Source: Heterocephalus glaber (taxonomy: Eukaryota; Chordata; Mammalia; Rodentia; Bathyergidae). Taken from it: a stretch of 64,000 nt of DNA. Positions within the stretch are counted from its first letter, which is position 1. Every line of letters begins with the position of its first letter. Below the pieces are notes generated by a model. The model searched no databases. It saw only the letters and a list, made by a program, of their open reading frames with translations, and was not told the DNA's origin. The stretch covers positions 26,757,175 through 26,821,174 of the forward strand of contig NW_004624751.1 in the NCBI RefSeq assembly GCF_000247695.1, given 5' to 3'. Below are positions 1 to 11,619 of the stretch, in pieces. The translations under genes were made by a program, and so were the position numbers.

Positions 1-440
1 AGAAAGGAACCTTTCTCCATTGTTGGTGGGAGTGCAGACTGGTGCAACCACTGTGGAAATCAGTATGGAGATACCTCAGAGAACTAGGTTTAGAGGTCCC
101 ATTTGACCCAGCTATTGCCCTGCTGGGTATCTTCCCAAAAGAATTAAAAGAATTGTATCACAGTGATACATGTGCACCCATGTTTATAGCAGCACAGTTC
201 GTAATAGTGAAAGCTTGGAAACAGCCCAAGTGCCCATTAACTGGATAAAGAAGATGTAGTTTTTTTATAAAATGGAGTACTACTCAGCCATAAAGAATGA
301 GAAACTAGAGACATTTATAGTTAAATGGATGCATATTGAGGCAATACTCTTAAGTGAAATAAATAGGACACGTGTAAATACCGAATAGTTTCTGTAGTGT
401 GAGAAACTGAAAGTGTAGTTAAGGATACACACGGATGAAA
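1..440 (+). mobile_element. L1 fragment, end of ORF2 and 3' region
   Basis: The window opens inside an L1. Translation at 42-248 gives remnants of the ORF2 C-terminus ([32 protein letters not shown]), then a frame break. 'ggagtactactcagccataa' follows, as in other mammalian L1s. It is inactive and truncated on the left by the window. Confidence 0.9.
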
Positions 441-829
441 TTGCCTAATAACATATTTCTCAGATTGTGTTTCCATCGCGTGTCATATGACTGTATCCAA
501 ATTTGAAAGCAAGATTTCTGTCCTTCAAGAAAACCAGAGTTTAAGGCTTAGAAACCATAGCTATGCTTGACTAACCCAAAGATTTTTGTGGGTCTTGGAA
601 CATTGTTGGTATAACCTCACCAGGGTCAGGAAGTGGCCCTGACAAGCCTCTGAGCTTGGGCCACAGCAGAGCTTGTGTGGACCTTGGATTTATCCTCCCC
701 TGCACTCTTCATGCTGACATCTTTTGACTAATTGGGATTTGGGTTTTCTCTCCTGTAAGGTGGAGGCAGTTTTCTTCTGTTCCATAGAAACGTTGTCAAG
801 GTGAACTGGAATATTAAAAATGAATAAAA

Positions 830-1110
830 GAGCCAGGTGTGGTGGCACATGCCTGTAATCCCAGCATTTTCTGGCTGATATAAGAGGATCAAGAGTTCAA
901 GTCCAGCCTGGGCAATTTAACGAGACCTGGTTTCAAAATAAGTAAGGGGCCAGGGATTTAGCTCAGTGGTGCCACCAACTGCCTCATAAGCATAAGGACC
1001 CGAGTTCGATCCCCATTACCAAAATAAAAGTAAGAAAAAAGGGGCTGGAGATGTACTACAGTGCAAAGGCCCTGGGTTCAATCTTTAGCACCACCACCAC
1101 CACCGAAAAA
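830..1110 (+). mobile_element. B1 followed by two ID-type units (B1-dID-like)
   Basis: 830-943 is a 7SL-derived B1 ('ggtgtggtggcacatgcctg', 'agcctgggcaa'). 946-1020 is an ID with A box 'tagctcagtgg' and B box 'gttcgatcccc'. 1041-1105 is a diverged ID-like unit ending in a CAC run. The B1-then-ID order is the dimer style known from squirrel-, dormouse- and beaver-type rodents. Confidence 0.85.
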
Positions 1111-2724
1111 GTCCTTACAGGACATTTAACTCCTCTAAGGAAAGACATTATAGCAATGGAAGAAGTTACTATAAGCTTAAAAGAAAGAGGAACATGAAAA
1201 AACATACTTAGCACCTTGAGATGGTGTCCCATTTTACCCTGTATGTTTTCCTTTTGCTTCTGGAATTTTTAGGCCTGTCTTGGGTGTGTGAATCGCATTA
1301 GCACTGCATGGACTCTTCATCTGGGAGTTGTGCTGTCTGCCAGAGCAGACTTCGCTGCTGTTCCTCTGTCCTCCCCCGCACCAACTGCTGCAGAGACGTA
1401 TGTTAGAGCATAAGCTGAGTTCCCCCAGGACTTGCAGAGGGTGGTGCAAGAATGGCTTCCCTGATTCCTGTTTCTTGAAAGAAAAGAACATTTGGCAGAG
1501 CACATCCAAATAGTTGCCTTCAAATAATAAATTAAGACTTGAACTCATTTAATAAAACTAAAGTGTGCATGGCATGGCTAGTCCCAGATCATAGTCTGTG
1601 ATAATGCAGAAGCAGGCTTACCCTGTGACATACTCTGTTCAAGCTGCTCTCCCAAAATATCCCAGACCTGAGGGCTTGCATGCCACAAAAATTGATTTCC
1701 CACTCTTTTCTGGGCTGGGAAGTCCAGTACCAAAGTATTGGAGGATTGGTGTCTGGTGAGGACCGTCTTGGTTTGGGCGATACCCTCTCTGTTTTTCTCA
1801 CATAGCGGAATGGGCACTGCTGCACCCTGGGGCCTCTTTACTGACCCCACCACCCCACGACCTCATCACCTCCCCAAGGCCCCACTGCCTAATACTCTTC
1901 CAACTGGGATCTTCTCACAGAAATTTGTGGGGAACACAGACGTCGCACTGTAGCACCCTAGGACTCAGGTGTGCTTTGGTTCCTTCTTGTGACTTCTCTG
2001 TCAAGGCTTCGTGTTGCATTTTGAAAGCATTCAGATAGGTCACAGGTTCTTGGTCAGAGACTACAAAATAAAATAACTCAGCAAATGCTGTGCCCTTCAA
2101 GCCCTGTAGCTCAGCTCTGAATGGACAGCTAACTGTGACTTCTTGTGCATGTTACCAGATTTTTAATTAACACACCTCAGGAGGTAATGTTTTTGTTAAA
2201 AGGAAAAAAATTGTGATTGGAAATTGGAAACTGGACAACTTGCTAAAAAAATAAAATTATCCAAGAATGTGCTAACCCCAGATAAATTTACAAATGATTT
2301 TATCACTAGCAGAGTTAGTGAATATGTTTTTTTCTGATTATTTATCATCAATGCTGTAAATGCCAAATGATTTGGAAGTTATTTATAGTGCACAGTGTTG
2401 TAAGAGCCTCTAGAGAGGATTAGGTAACAGCAGTGAAAAGAGAGAGAGGTGGTATTTTCACTCCCCAACCTTTACCTCAGAATGATGACTTCTAACCTTT
2501 TTTAGAGGTACAAAACCCTTTCCATGTTTAATTAACTTGGAGCCTTCACTTTTACATCCTAAATGGCTATATGACATTCATTCTTTAGAGCTGAATTTTA
2601 TTTGAGCTCTTCTGTGATTTCCCACAAGGTAAACAACAATCCTGTAAGATATTTCCAACCCAGAATTAGGAATCTAAACTTTCCAACCCAGAAACAGAGA
2701 AACAACTTTTTTTTTAGCCCAACC

Positions 2725-2920
2725 AAGTACCAGACCCAGTGTTCAGTGCTTTGCATATATTAACTGACTTAGTCCTTATCACAATCCTTTAAGACAAGTA
2801 TATGTTTCATTTTATAGAAAGGAAACTGAGACACAGAGGCTGTAAGTTATTTGTCCAGAGTTGCACAGATACATGGCTAGATCTGGGTGGTCTGACTGTG
2901 GCACTAGAACCTTAAATACA
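2725..2920 (-). mobile_element. MIR SINE
   Basis: The core is in reverse orientation: 'gtgctttgcatatattaact', 'cacaatccttta', 'ggaaactgagacacagaggc', 'ttgcacagatacatggctag'. Confidence 0.85.
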
Positions 2921-2969
2921 ACCCCCCTTCCTCCTGTCATAGGTGGCCAAGGGGCCACAATTCAAAATA

Positions 2970-3092
2970 CAGTAGGTCCCCAACTTCAAGTTGCGAACTT
3001 TCGCAGGTGTTAGAACCACTGCCGGCTTAAGAAGCCAACTTAATGAACAGTTCTCCTGGAATGAAACTTGTTCCTAAGTGGGGGACTTACTG
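2970..3092. mobile_element. short Tigger/mariner-type inverted-repeat element (123 bp)
   Basis: TA-flanked. The left end 'cagtaggtccccaactt' pairs with the right end, whose reverse complement is 'cagtaagtcccccactt'. Subterminal 'gcgaac' and 'ttcctaag' resemble the pogo/Tigger MITE style. The family name is not assigned. Confidence 0.75.
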
Positions 3093-5514
3093 TAATTCTG
3101 AATGAAGCTAAATGGAAATCATCATGACTGTGCTTATCATGGCCTTTGTTCTTAATAACTTTTTGACTACATCACCCCTTTAAGGTAATCTACCATTTTT
3201 GTCAGATCCCCCAGCATGCAGAGATTGTGTCTGAGGCTCACATTTGGTTTTTGCTTTTGTTACTGATGTTTCACAAACATAATGCACATTTACTTAGATT
3301 TGAAATTCCACAGATCAGACAGTGTCTTTTAGTACCAGTCTGTTTTTCCAAAAATGACATGAAAAAATAGGTATAGAGTGAATACTTAAATATGTATGTT
3401 GAATGATATGGCTTTAGGGAAGTTAAAAAATAATCTTGATTTTAATTATGAAGCTGTTTCTCATACCTGCCAGAATGTAATCTTTACATATTTCCATGCC
3501 ACTGGTTTACAGTCACATATTAATGCCAAGCTGCATTTTATCCATCTGGTTGTCTTCAGAGAAGCTCTGACAAAATTTTTTCTGAAGAAGATGTTTAGTT
3601 AGTTCTCATTGATAATGTACATATTCTTTAATCCTCTTGCTATAAAAAATGCTTTAAAGTAAAGATAAACAAGATAGTTTCCCATATTTACATATATGCT
3701 TAATATTCATGCACAGAATTATAAGCCAAAACTTTGCTATTCTATATGAAAGTATATTTTAATTGCCCAAAAGACAAGGAAAATTAAGCTTGGAATTAGT
3801 ATGAACTTTGTCTCTAATTCACAGATACTTTCTAATTCTTCAGTGTCGGCCTGAAGTATTTTAGCATAATAGAATAATAGGATTTGAAAAGCAGGAAAGA
3901 TTATTGATTTTGACCTTCTTATTTTAAAAATGAAGGAAGTAGAATCATGGTATGCTAACTTACTTGTCAAAGGTTAGCTAAGAAAAACACGTTTCCATTG
4001 TTGACACTCGTAAGCAAAGAACTCTTGAAAAATGTTAAAAATAGGCCATTTCAGTAGCTAATGAAGTAAATTTGAAGAATAAATAAATACAGTTCTGGAT
4101 GAAATTCTTTTCAATTTACTAGATAAAAGTTGCAGTTATAGCTGAAAAAAGCAAGATGTTATATATGAAATTAACAGGATTCTTTCACATCGCCAGTAGT
4201 GCACACATTAAGCTGTATGTTGACCTGAGAGGTTAGGAGTACAGCTCTGGAAGAACTTCAGGAGTTGCCCTCAGGTACTCTAGGCTGCTGATTGGAAAAT
4301 AGGGTAAAAAATTAAGAAATCTCAGAAATCCAAGGGTAGGTACTCTTTTGGGATTTTTATTTTGTTTTACTTAGAACATCATTGCATTTTTAGTTTATAA
4401 TGGAGAACACTGTAAAACAAACAAATATTTCATTTGTGGCTCTAAAATTAAAAATGAAAGCTAGAAACAGGATTAGAATGTATTTATTAGTATGTAACTT
4501 TCTACTGGAAAGCCCTTTTGTTTTGGTCATTCTGTTTCATAATAAGCATTAGTACTTTATTTTTCTGCCTTCTTGCTCTTTGAATGAACCTGACCTTGCA
4601 CTAATGATGTTAAATGTGGTTGAACACTTGACCACAGCATACCCCATTAATCCTTCCTGACAGCAACCCATCTGACAACCAACACCTGTGCCAGTATTTG
4701 GGCGCCATAATAAACATTATGGAAAGATTTACACATTACCTATTATATAAACACAGTAAATGCTTGGAAATATATAAAATTCCTGCTTAATAATAGGATC
4801 CTTAACATACAGACATTTACATCACCTGATACTGAAATTATGAGAGATGATGGGTGGATTTATAAAATGGTGTATGAATCTTAGGATATGAATCATTTCA
4901 CTGATTCCTTGGAGTCAGACAGATAGTCTTAAAGTACTGTAGTTTATGTTGGCAGCTGGAAGAATCAAATATTTATTATGTTGATAATTATCCCTCTGAG
5001 TTAGGAGGAATGGATCATAATTTATAGAAACTCCAGGCTTTCTGGAGATAATATTCTTAATTGATGTCACTAAGTCTATGAAGTCGTTCTCAAACTCTCC
5101 AGCCATTTTCTGTAGCAATGAGTGAGTTACATTATGTGTCTTTGGTGCCTGGTAAATGGATCCTTGAATGGAAGCACAAGGAGCTGTAGTATATGCAGGT
5201 AAGGGATTTCAGTCAGCTGGGCAGTGACTGAAGGGTAGGGGCTGATATAATGCAAGAGGCCGCCAGACTTACCTTGACACATGTGCACTCAGTGTGATAT
5301 TCAAGACAGCTTTGGTGAGAAGGAAGCTGAAAGTCTTAAGGCCACACCTAGGTGGCACCACTAGTTAAACTTCAAGTCAGGTTAAAAAATAAAAGAATAA
5401 ATAAATCAGTGCATAGAGGACAAAGATAAATACTTTGTCACAGTGTTCAAAATCTTTCCCGAATGTGCCTTTGTATCCTTATCACACTATGCATCCTTCT
5501 CACTCCCTTAGTTT

Positions 5515-5655
5515 GAGTTTTCCTGTTAAATGGAGGTCAGCAGAATCAATCTCATAGAGTTGTTCTGAAAATTAAATAGGTAGTCCTTATAACGCACATA
5601 GCACAATTCTTGGCATCATTTATCAAGTGCTCAGTAAACACCAGCCAATATTCTG
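5515..5655 (+). mobile_element. MIR SINE, 3' part
   Basis: 'gagttgttctgaaaattaaa' and 'gcacatagcacaattcttgg' followed by 'gctcagtaaac' match the MIR 3' half. Confidence 0.75.
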
Positions 5656-6079
5656 TCTCCTCTGCTCTTCCTCCAAAGGTAAACTGAATTTCAAGCAGAC
5701 AAACCTTTTTGACCTTTTTTTTCCTGGGCCACTCAGGTGGTTCGTCCAGTCTGGAGTGACATCATCACCTTCCCCCTAGCCTCCCTTATCTCATTCTCAC
5801 TCAACAGTCAGGACCCACTCAAGTCCCATTTCTTCAGACCTTCAAGCCCCAGTGTGGCTCTGTCCTCTGCATTTCTCCAGTGATCTCGAACAATCACGGG
5901 AGCACCAATTCTTCACCTTTTACTGACTAATGTCTTTTAAATTGTGTGTATGGATATGTGCCTTGGCCTACTATAAATGAAACATCTCAAGGCAGAGATT
6001 ATGGGGTATAATTGCCCATGGCCTTCAGATGGATGAGTGTTATTTCTTTGCCAAATGGCTTGGGCAGGGATAAGCAGTG

Positions 6080-6262
6080 AGCTTTGGATCAGACATTTCC
6101 AGGTTGGAGCTCCCAGCATTTCACTTGCTTGCTGTGTGATCTTAATTTTCCACCCACAAAGTGTAAATATTCTGCAGAATTTCATGAAAATTAGACATGG
6201 TGTATATTAAGCTCCTAGCACAGTCCTGGGTACAAGTAAAGGTTTTATGAAGTTACTGTACA
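6080..6262 (+). mobile_element. MIR SINE
   Basis: Contains 'cttgctgtgtgatctt', an 'aaagtgtaaat' segment and 'gctcctagcacagtcctggg', in MIR order. Confidence 0.7.
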
Positions 6263-6344
6263 TTAGTCAAAAGATTACTAATATTTTCTTAACTGATCAA
6301 TAGGTAGAGGCAAAATCTGTCTTCTCCAAAAGGAAAAGGGATCT

Positions 6345-6370
6345 CTGTGTGTGTGTGTGTGTGTGTGTAT
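6345..6370 (+). repeat. (GT)n microsatellite
   Basis: About 12 GT units ending in GTAT. Confidence 0.9.
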
Positions 6371-6997
6371 TTGTATTTGTGAAGCATCAAAAAAATCTTT
6401 GAACATCTCACATGAAAAATGATGAAAAATAAGTATAGTAAAATGCTTTACCTCAAAAATCCCAAACTGTCAAGGATTCATCTTTTAATAATTACCAACC
6501 ACAGTTTGATGTAAAACTGAGTAAGCAATAGTCCCCTCACAGTGTGGAACTTGCATACTATCTAGAAAGATGGGTGATGAAGAGACAAGTACACCGTATT
6601 GTGTTAGGAGTGATAGTGGATATGAAGGAAAGGAAAGCAGTAGACAGTGAGAGGATGTCAGTTGAGTCTGTTTAGATCAGATGCTGGGGATGTCCTCCTT
6701 GGTAAGAGTTATAAATTAAGAAAGGCTTGAAGTGACGTGGTAATAGAATAGCAAGAATGAAGGCTCTGAGTTGACTTGGATTGACCACTATCCAGGAGCA
6801 GTTGGAAGGCCGCTGTGGCTGGAGCAAAGGAAGCCAAAGGATTCTCAGGGTTCCTTTAGAACCTGTTGGTGATACTAAGACCTTGGGCTTTGTTCTAAAC
6901 AAAATGGAAAACCACTGGTGTCTTAACAGGACGCAGTTGTATTGTAAAGACCCTGGAAGGCTGCCTCACATCTGTTAGGGGGCCTTTGATTTCTTAG

Positions 6998-7700
6998 AAT
7001 AACAACAAGTGTAAGTATTTGAGGGGGCTATTAAAATATTGGAACCCTGTGCTTTGCTTGCAGAATTGTAAAATGATGCAGTTGCTATGTAAAAGTTCAG
7101 CAATTCTTCAAAAAGTTAAACATAACTTTTTTCACATGATACAGAGGTTTCACTTGTGGATATGTACCCCAAAGAATTGGAATCAGGGACTCAGGTACTA
7201 GTCATAGGCAGCATTATTCACAGTAGCTGAAAAGTGGAAACAATCCAATTGCCTGTCAGTGGGTAAATGGATAATAAAATACGGAGTACAAGCAGAATAC
7301 ACACACACTCAATGGAGTATTATTTGGCCTTAAAAAGAAATGAAATCCTGATACATACTACAATAAGGATAAACTTTGAATACATCGTACTAAGTGGAAT
7401 AAAACAAATAAAATGACAAATATTGTGTGATTCTACTTATATGAGGAACCAGGAGTAGGCAAATTCTTAGAGTCAAAAAGTACAGTAGTGGTTCCCAGAG
7501 CTTGAGGGAAAGGGAAGGGACAGGTAGTTACAGTACAGTGAGGACAGGGAACCAGGGCATCTATTGGGGATAATGGAAATTTGTTAGATAAAAATATTGG
7601 TGATAATTGCACAATAATTTCTGTATATTTAGTCCCACTGAATTGTACACTTACTAATGGCTAAGGGGTCAATATCATCCTGTGTGCATTTTTATCACAC
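6998..7700 (+). mobile_element. old L1 3' end (ORF2 tail and 3' UTR)
   Basis: Contains 'gcagcattattcacagtagc', 'tggagtattatttggcctta', 'ttctacttatatgaggaacc' and 'actgaattgtacacttacta', the ordered landmarks of L1M-type 3' ends. No frame is intact. Confidence 0.9.
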
Positions 7701-7959
7701 ACCAGAAGGATCTATGGGAAGGTTGAAAAGGAGGAGTCCCAGTTGCCATGGCCTGAAGCCAGAAGAGAGATTATGGTTGTGAAGACAGTGGGAAGTACTC
7801 AGATGAGGGGTGCATTTTGGAAATAGAACAAATCATTTTGAAAATCAAACAAATAGAAACTGATGACAGACTGTTAGTAGTAGAAGAGAGCAGTAATTAC
7901 AAAGGAATTCCATTTTTATTCTGAACTGCTAGAAATGTGATCATTTCTTTTTTTCTAGT

Positions 7960-8080
7960 TATTTTTTTATTAGTGCATGTTTGGAATTAGTGCAGTTCAC
8001 AGTCATGTTGGGGAGCGGTTACATGTAGCTATTACGGTTTTTTTATCCCCTTCCCCTTCCCTCCCCCTTCTCCCTCATCA
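7960..8080 (-). mobile_element. L1-type 3' UTR tail, antisense
   Basis: 'tttttttattagtgcatgtt' is followed about 80 bp later by a C/T-rich tract (ccccttccccttccctccccc). Two further copies with the same layout occur at 28240 and 56347. The C/T tract read on the minus strand is the G-rich purine tract typical of L1 3' UTRs. Confidence 0.6.
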
Positions 8081-9635
8081 TTTCTTGAGATTGGGAAGAG
8101 TAGGAAGGAGTAGGTTGGGGGAGAATGTCACGAGTTCAACTTTGGATAGTTTCAGTTAGAACTGTGTGTTTAACACACAAGTGGAGGGTAAGAAAGATCT
8201 ATGAGCCTGGAGTTCAGGAGAGAGGGAGCTTGAAATAGAATCACATAGCCTACGAAAAGATAGTATAGGAAGCACACCATACAAAACACGAGTGTGAGTG
8301 AGGTCACAGGGGAGGATTGAACCCCAGAGAGGCGGCCCAAGGACTAGCTCAGGGACCCTCCTGCACAGGGAGCTCTGGACAGGAAGAGACACACAGATGC
8401 GAGGTGCTTTTCCTTCAAATGCTGCTCACTTCTGTGGGCAGGCCCCCTACCAGCCTTTGTTCCCACCTCTTAGGATCTGTGTCCTTGGGAGAGTTCCTTA
8501 GCCCAACTGACCCCTGATTTCTCATCGAGTAAAGTAGGCCTAATAATTAAGGTCAGCACAGATGAAACAACAGGAGCTTCAGCCATCTCCCAAATATCCA
8601 CCTATTCAGACAAGCTGTTTTCTTTTCGAAGGCCCTAATCCTTTTTATGACCCTGCAAAGGGTAGTTAAACCGAAGCATGGGAAAGCTGGTGGATTTTTC
8701 TGAAGCACAGCTGAAACTTCATAGGCAGGATTCTTGCTCCGGTAGTTCTGAGCTCTCATCTTTGAGACCTGGATCCACACTTAAAGCTGCTCTAATGTGT
8801 ATTCAGCAAGCTGCCTAAGGTCATGCATCGTAAGTGAGTCAGAGCTCATTTCTTTGATCCCTTGTCCTTCCCTCTACTTAAGTGTATCCCTTTGAGGTCC
8901 TGAAAAACAAACTCCTATAATTAAAAACAATCAGAAAAACAATCACCTAGGTCATCAAGTATGTAAACTGCCAACTATAAACTTGATAATATCCCTAAAA
9001 GAATTTAATGAGTGTTAATTGACTGAATAAACAAAAGCTGTGCATTTTTAGTCTAATTTTTTTTTTACAAAGTACCTGGCCTTTAGAACTACATACTGGA
9101 CAGCATTTAATGAAATTCCATTACTATTAAATTTATTTCAAGACCTTTCTTTTATAAAATCCATTCAAGCTATCCCTGAAAATACTTCTTTATTAGCTAG
9201 TTACTACTACCCTTTTACATTATTTCTTGTCTAGAAGATGAAAATGCCACCCTGTTGTCTTTTAAATATAAATCTCTTGTTTACATGGAGATTAATTTCA
9301 GTCATTAACATCTCGTGTCTTGCCATTTTTCCTCTGACTCCAGGCTGATTAATACATCACTATTCTCCTGGTTGCCCAGGCTAGTTTGCAGGGGTCACCT
9401 TTCATTCCTGTCTCCCTTTTCCCCCATTATCCAGTCAGTCACCAAGAACTGACAGTTCTACTTATGAAATGCCGACGAATTGGTCCCCTCTGATTCAGAT
9501 TTAAAGACCCGACTTTGTTTCAGATAGGAACTACTTACTTCAGTGATGGCAATAAATAGCTCTGTAATTGGTAAAGGCCTTGACTTTAATCACTTCCTTC
9601 TATGAATCCTTTCATAAGCCAGAATTTTCCTCTTA

Positions 9636-9680
9636 GAAGAAAAGAAGGAGGAAAAGGAGAAGGAAGAGGAAGAGAAAAAC
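9636..9680 (+). repeat. purine-rich (GGAA/GA) low-complexity tract
   Basis: Runs of aagaaggaggaaaaggagaa type. Confidence 0.85.
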
Positions 9681-9859
9681 TACTAAAAACATGATAGTTC
9701 CAGGCCCTACAAAACAAATGGTTCTTGGAGGAGACATCCTAAAGCCATACCATTTGGCCCTGGTCATTTTGTCTGTCTGTGTCCTTTCCTACTCAGCTAC
9801 CTACTGGACAAATTAATAACAAGAAGATGATTTGTGTGAGTTTTTTAAGTCTCCACAAT

Positions 9860-10125
9860 CAGCAGCTCTTTCTTCTTTCTCTTTACCACCAGCAGCTATA
9901 CTTACCAATATTCTTTAAGACTCACTAGTTGTTGTCCTCCATTAAGTTTGCCCTGATTTTCCCTTGTAGAATTAGATGCTCTCTCCCCTGGCTCCCATAG
10001 CATTTTACTATGCCTCTCTTTATCACATATCACTTTTATGGCTTAGGTAATTATGATTTGCATACATAATAAATTAGAGAAATTTTTATTATCTTAACAG
10101 CTGGCACCAAATTCCTCCAGAACAA
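9860..10125 (+). mobile_element. probable L2 LINE 3' fragment
   Basis: 'taagtttgccctgattttcc', then 'catagcattttactatgcct' and 'cacttttatggc', resemble the L2 3' end (cttccctgac, catagcacttatcac). Diverged. Confidence 0.5.
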
Positions 10126-11619
10126 AACTCTTGATGTGTAAAATGTGCCTTTAGAAAGCTCAAAAGGAGACTGAACTGAACCCACCTACTCTTTGGATCC
10201 GACCCTCAAGGCTCTGGGTGGGGGAAAGTTGCCCGTGTCAAAAGCAGTCTGTTGTTTTCCTCTTGCATGAAGTTGGCATGGGCACAGGGAAGAAACCAGA
10301 GAAGAGATGAGAGATGCGAGAGAGAGAATGAAAGAATGAAGGAATGTGAATATCAGGATGAAGAGAGGTGGCTAGGTAGGACCAGTGAACGGCAGAGGTA
10401 GCCAAAACCATTTTACAAATAGAAGGAACATTAGAGATAGCCAAAGCTCTAGGAGTCCCATTGCCTCTCATAAAAAGGGCCGCTAAACACTGAAATGGGG
10501 TTGTATGGTTTTTCTTGATGTGCAAGTTGAAGAAAATGATGGTTCTAGCATCAAAATTAATGATAGTGACCAAGGTAGCCCTGAAAACAAATTTACCAGA
10601 AATTTATACATACTGTGATTTCTGTATGTCATTCAATTGCCAAATATTTGAGTCATTTTTCGCATATTTGAGGTAAATATCCAAACCTTATACTGGGCTG
10701 GAATATAAACTCCCTGAGAATGCCTTGGCATGGCCACTTGCTTTCCTATGGTGAATTCACAGGAAATATTTGCTTTGCTTAATTGAGTCAGTAGTATTAA
10801 GATGAAAAATACCTGTGTGAATGACTACTGATTTACTTTTATCTTACTGATTCTCTTAGCAAGAAAGAGACAAAAAAATCAACGGGGCATATAACCTTTA
10901 ATCATCAGTAAATATGGAGCGGGAGATTTATTGTTGTCACCTTGATATATGAAAGACTTTTCATCTTTTCTATGGAATGTGATGTAGGGAGGGAGGTATA
11001 GACTAGAGGTATTAAAACTATCATTTCTCAGGCACTTACCCATTCCAAGCTACTTACTTCTCGCCTCTGTTTCGGGCTATAAGACTGCCAGTAGTAGTAA
11101 TTTGATTTACTCTGCCTATCTTTATACAGTTTTTGTGATAATCTTCCAAGTTTATGTGTAAAACATCCATTATTATGCCACCTGCACCAGTATACACTAA
11201 GTGTACAGTAAATAGTCCAGTACACATTGAAGATTGAACACTGTCTAGCAATACTCTTAATCATGAACACTGTGGGCAGTTTCTTCCAGTGATAGAGAAG
11301 AGAGAAATCTGGAAAGTAAATAATATGGACACTGTACTTCAGAACTTACAGAGTACTTCTGTAACCCTTCTTAGGTGGACAGACCACAGACCAGATCTGT
11401 GCATTTGGTGGGCATCACAGCCCAGAGACTTGAAGTAAAATGAGACATTTTGGTGAGATTAAGGCCAATAACATAGAAATGTCAGAAAGTACAACTCTGT
11501 GGAAGCAGACTGAGAGCAAAAATTGGGTTGAAAAGAAGGGCAAATAGCAGATGTGCCCCAACAGACAGTTGTTAGTGTAAACATAGTACCACAGATCTGA
11601 AGGTCAGAGAGGAGATCAG

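Noticed and set aside
42..248. 68-codon open frame as a small gene
   Set aside because: It is the decayed ORF2 C-terminus of an L1, not a host gene.
10238..10573. 111-codon minus-strand open frame
   Set aside because: It is intronic, overlaps a GA-rich stretch, and resembles no family.
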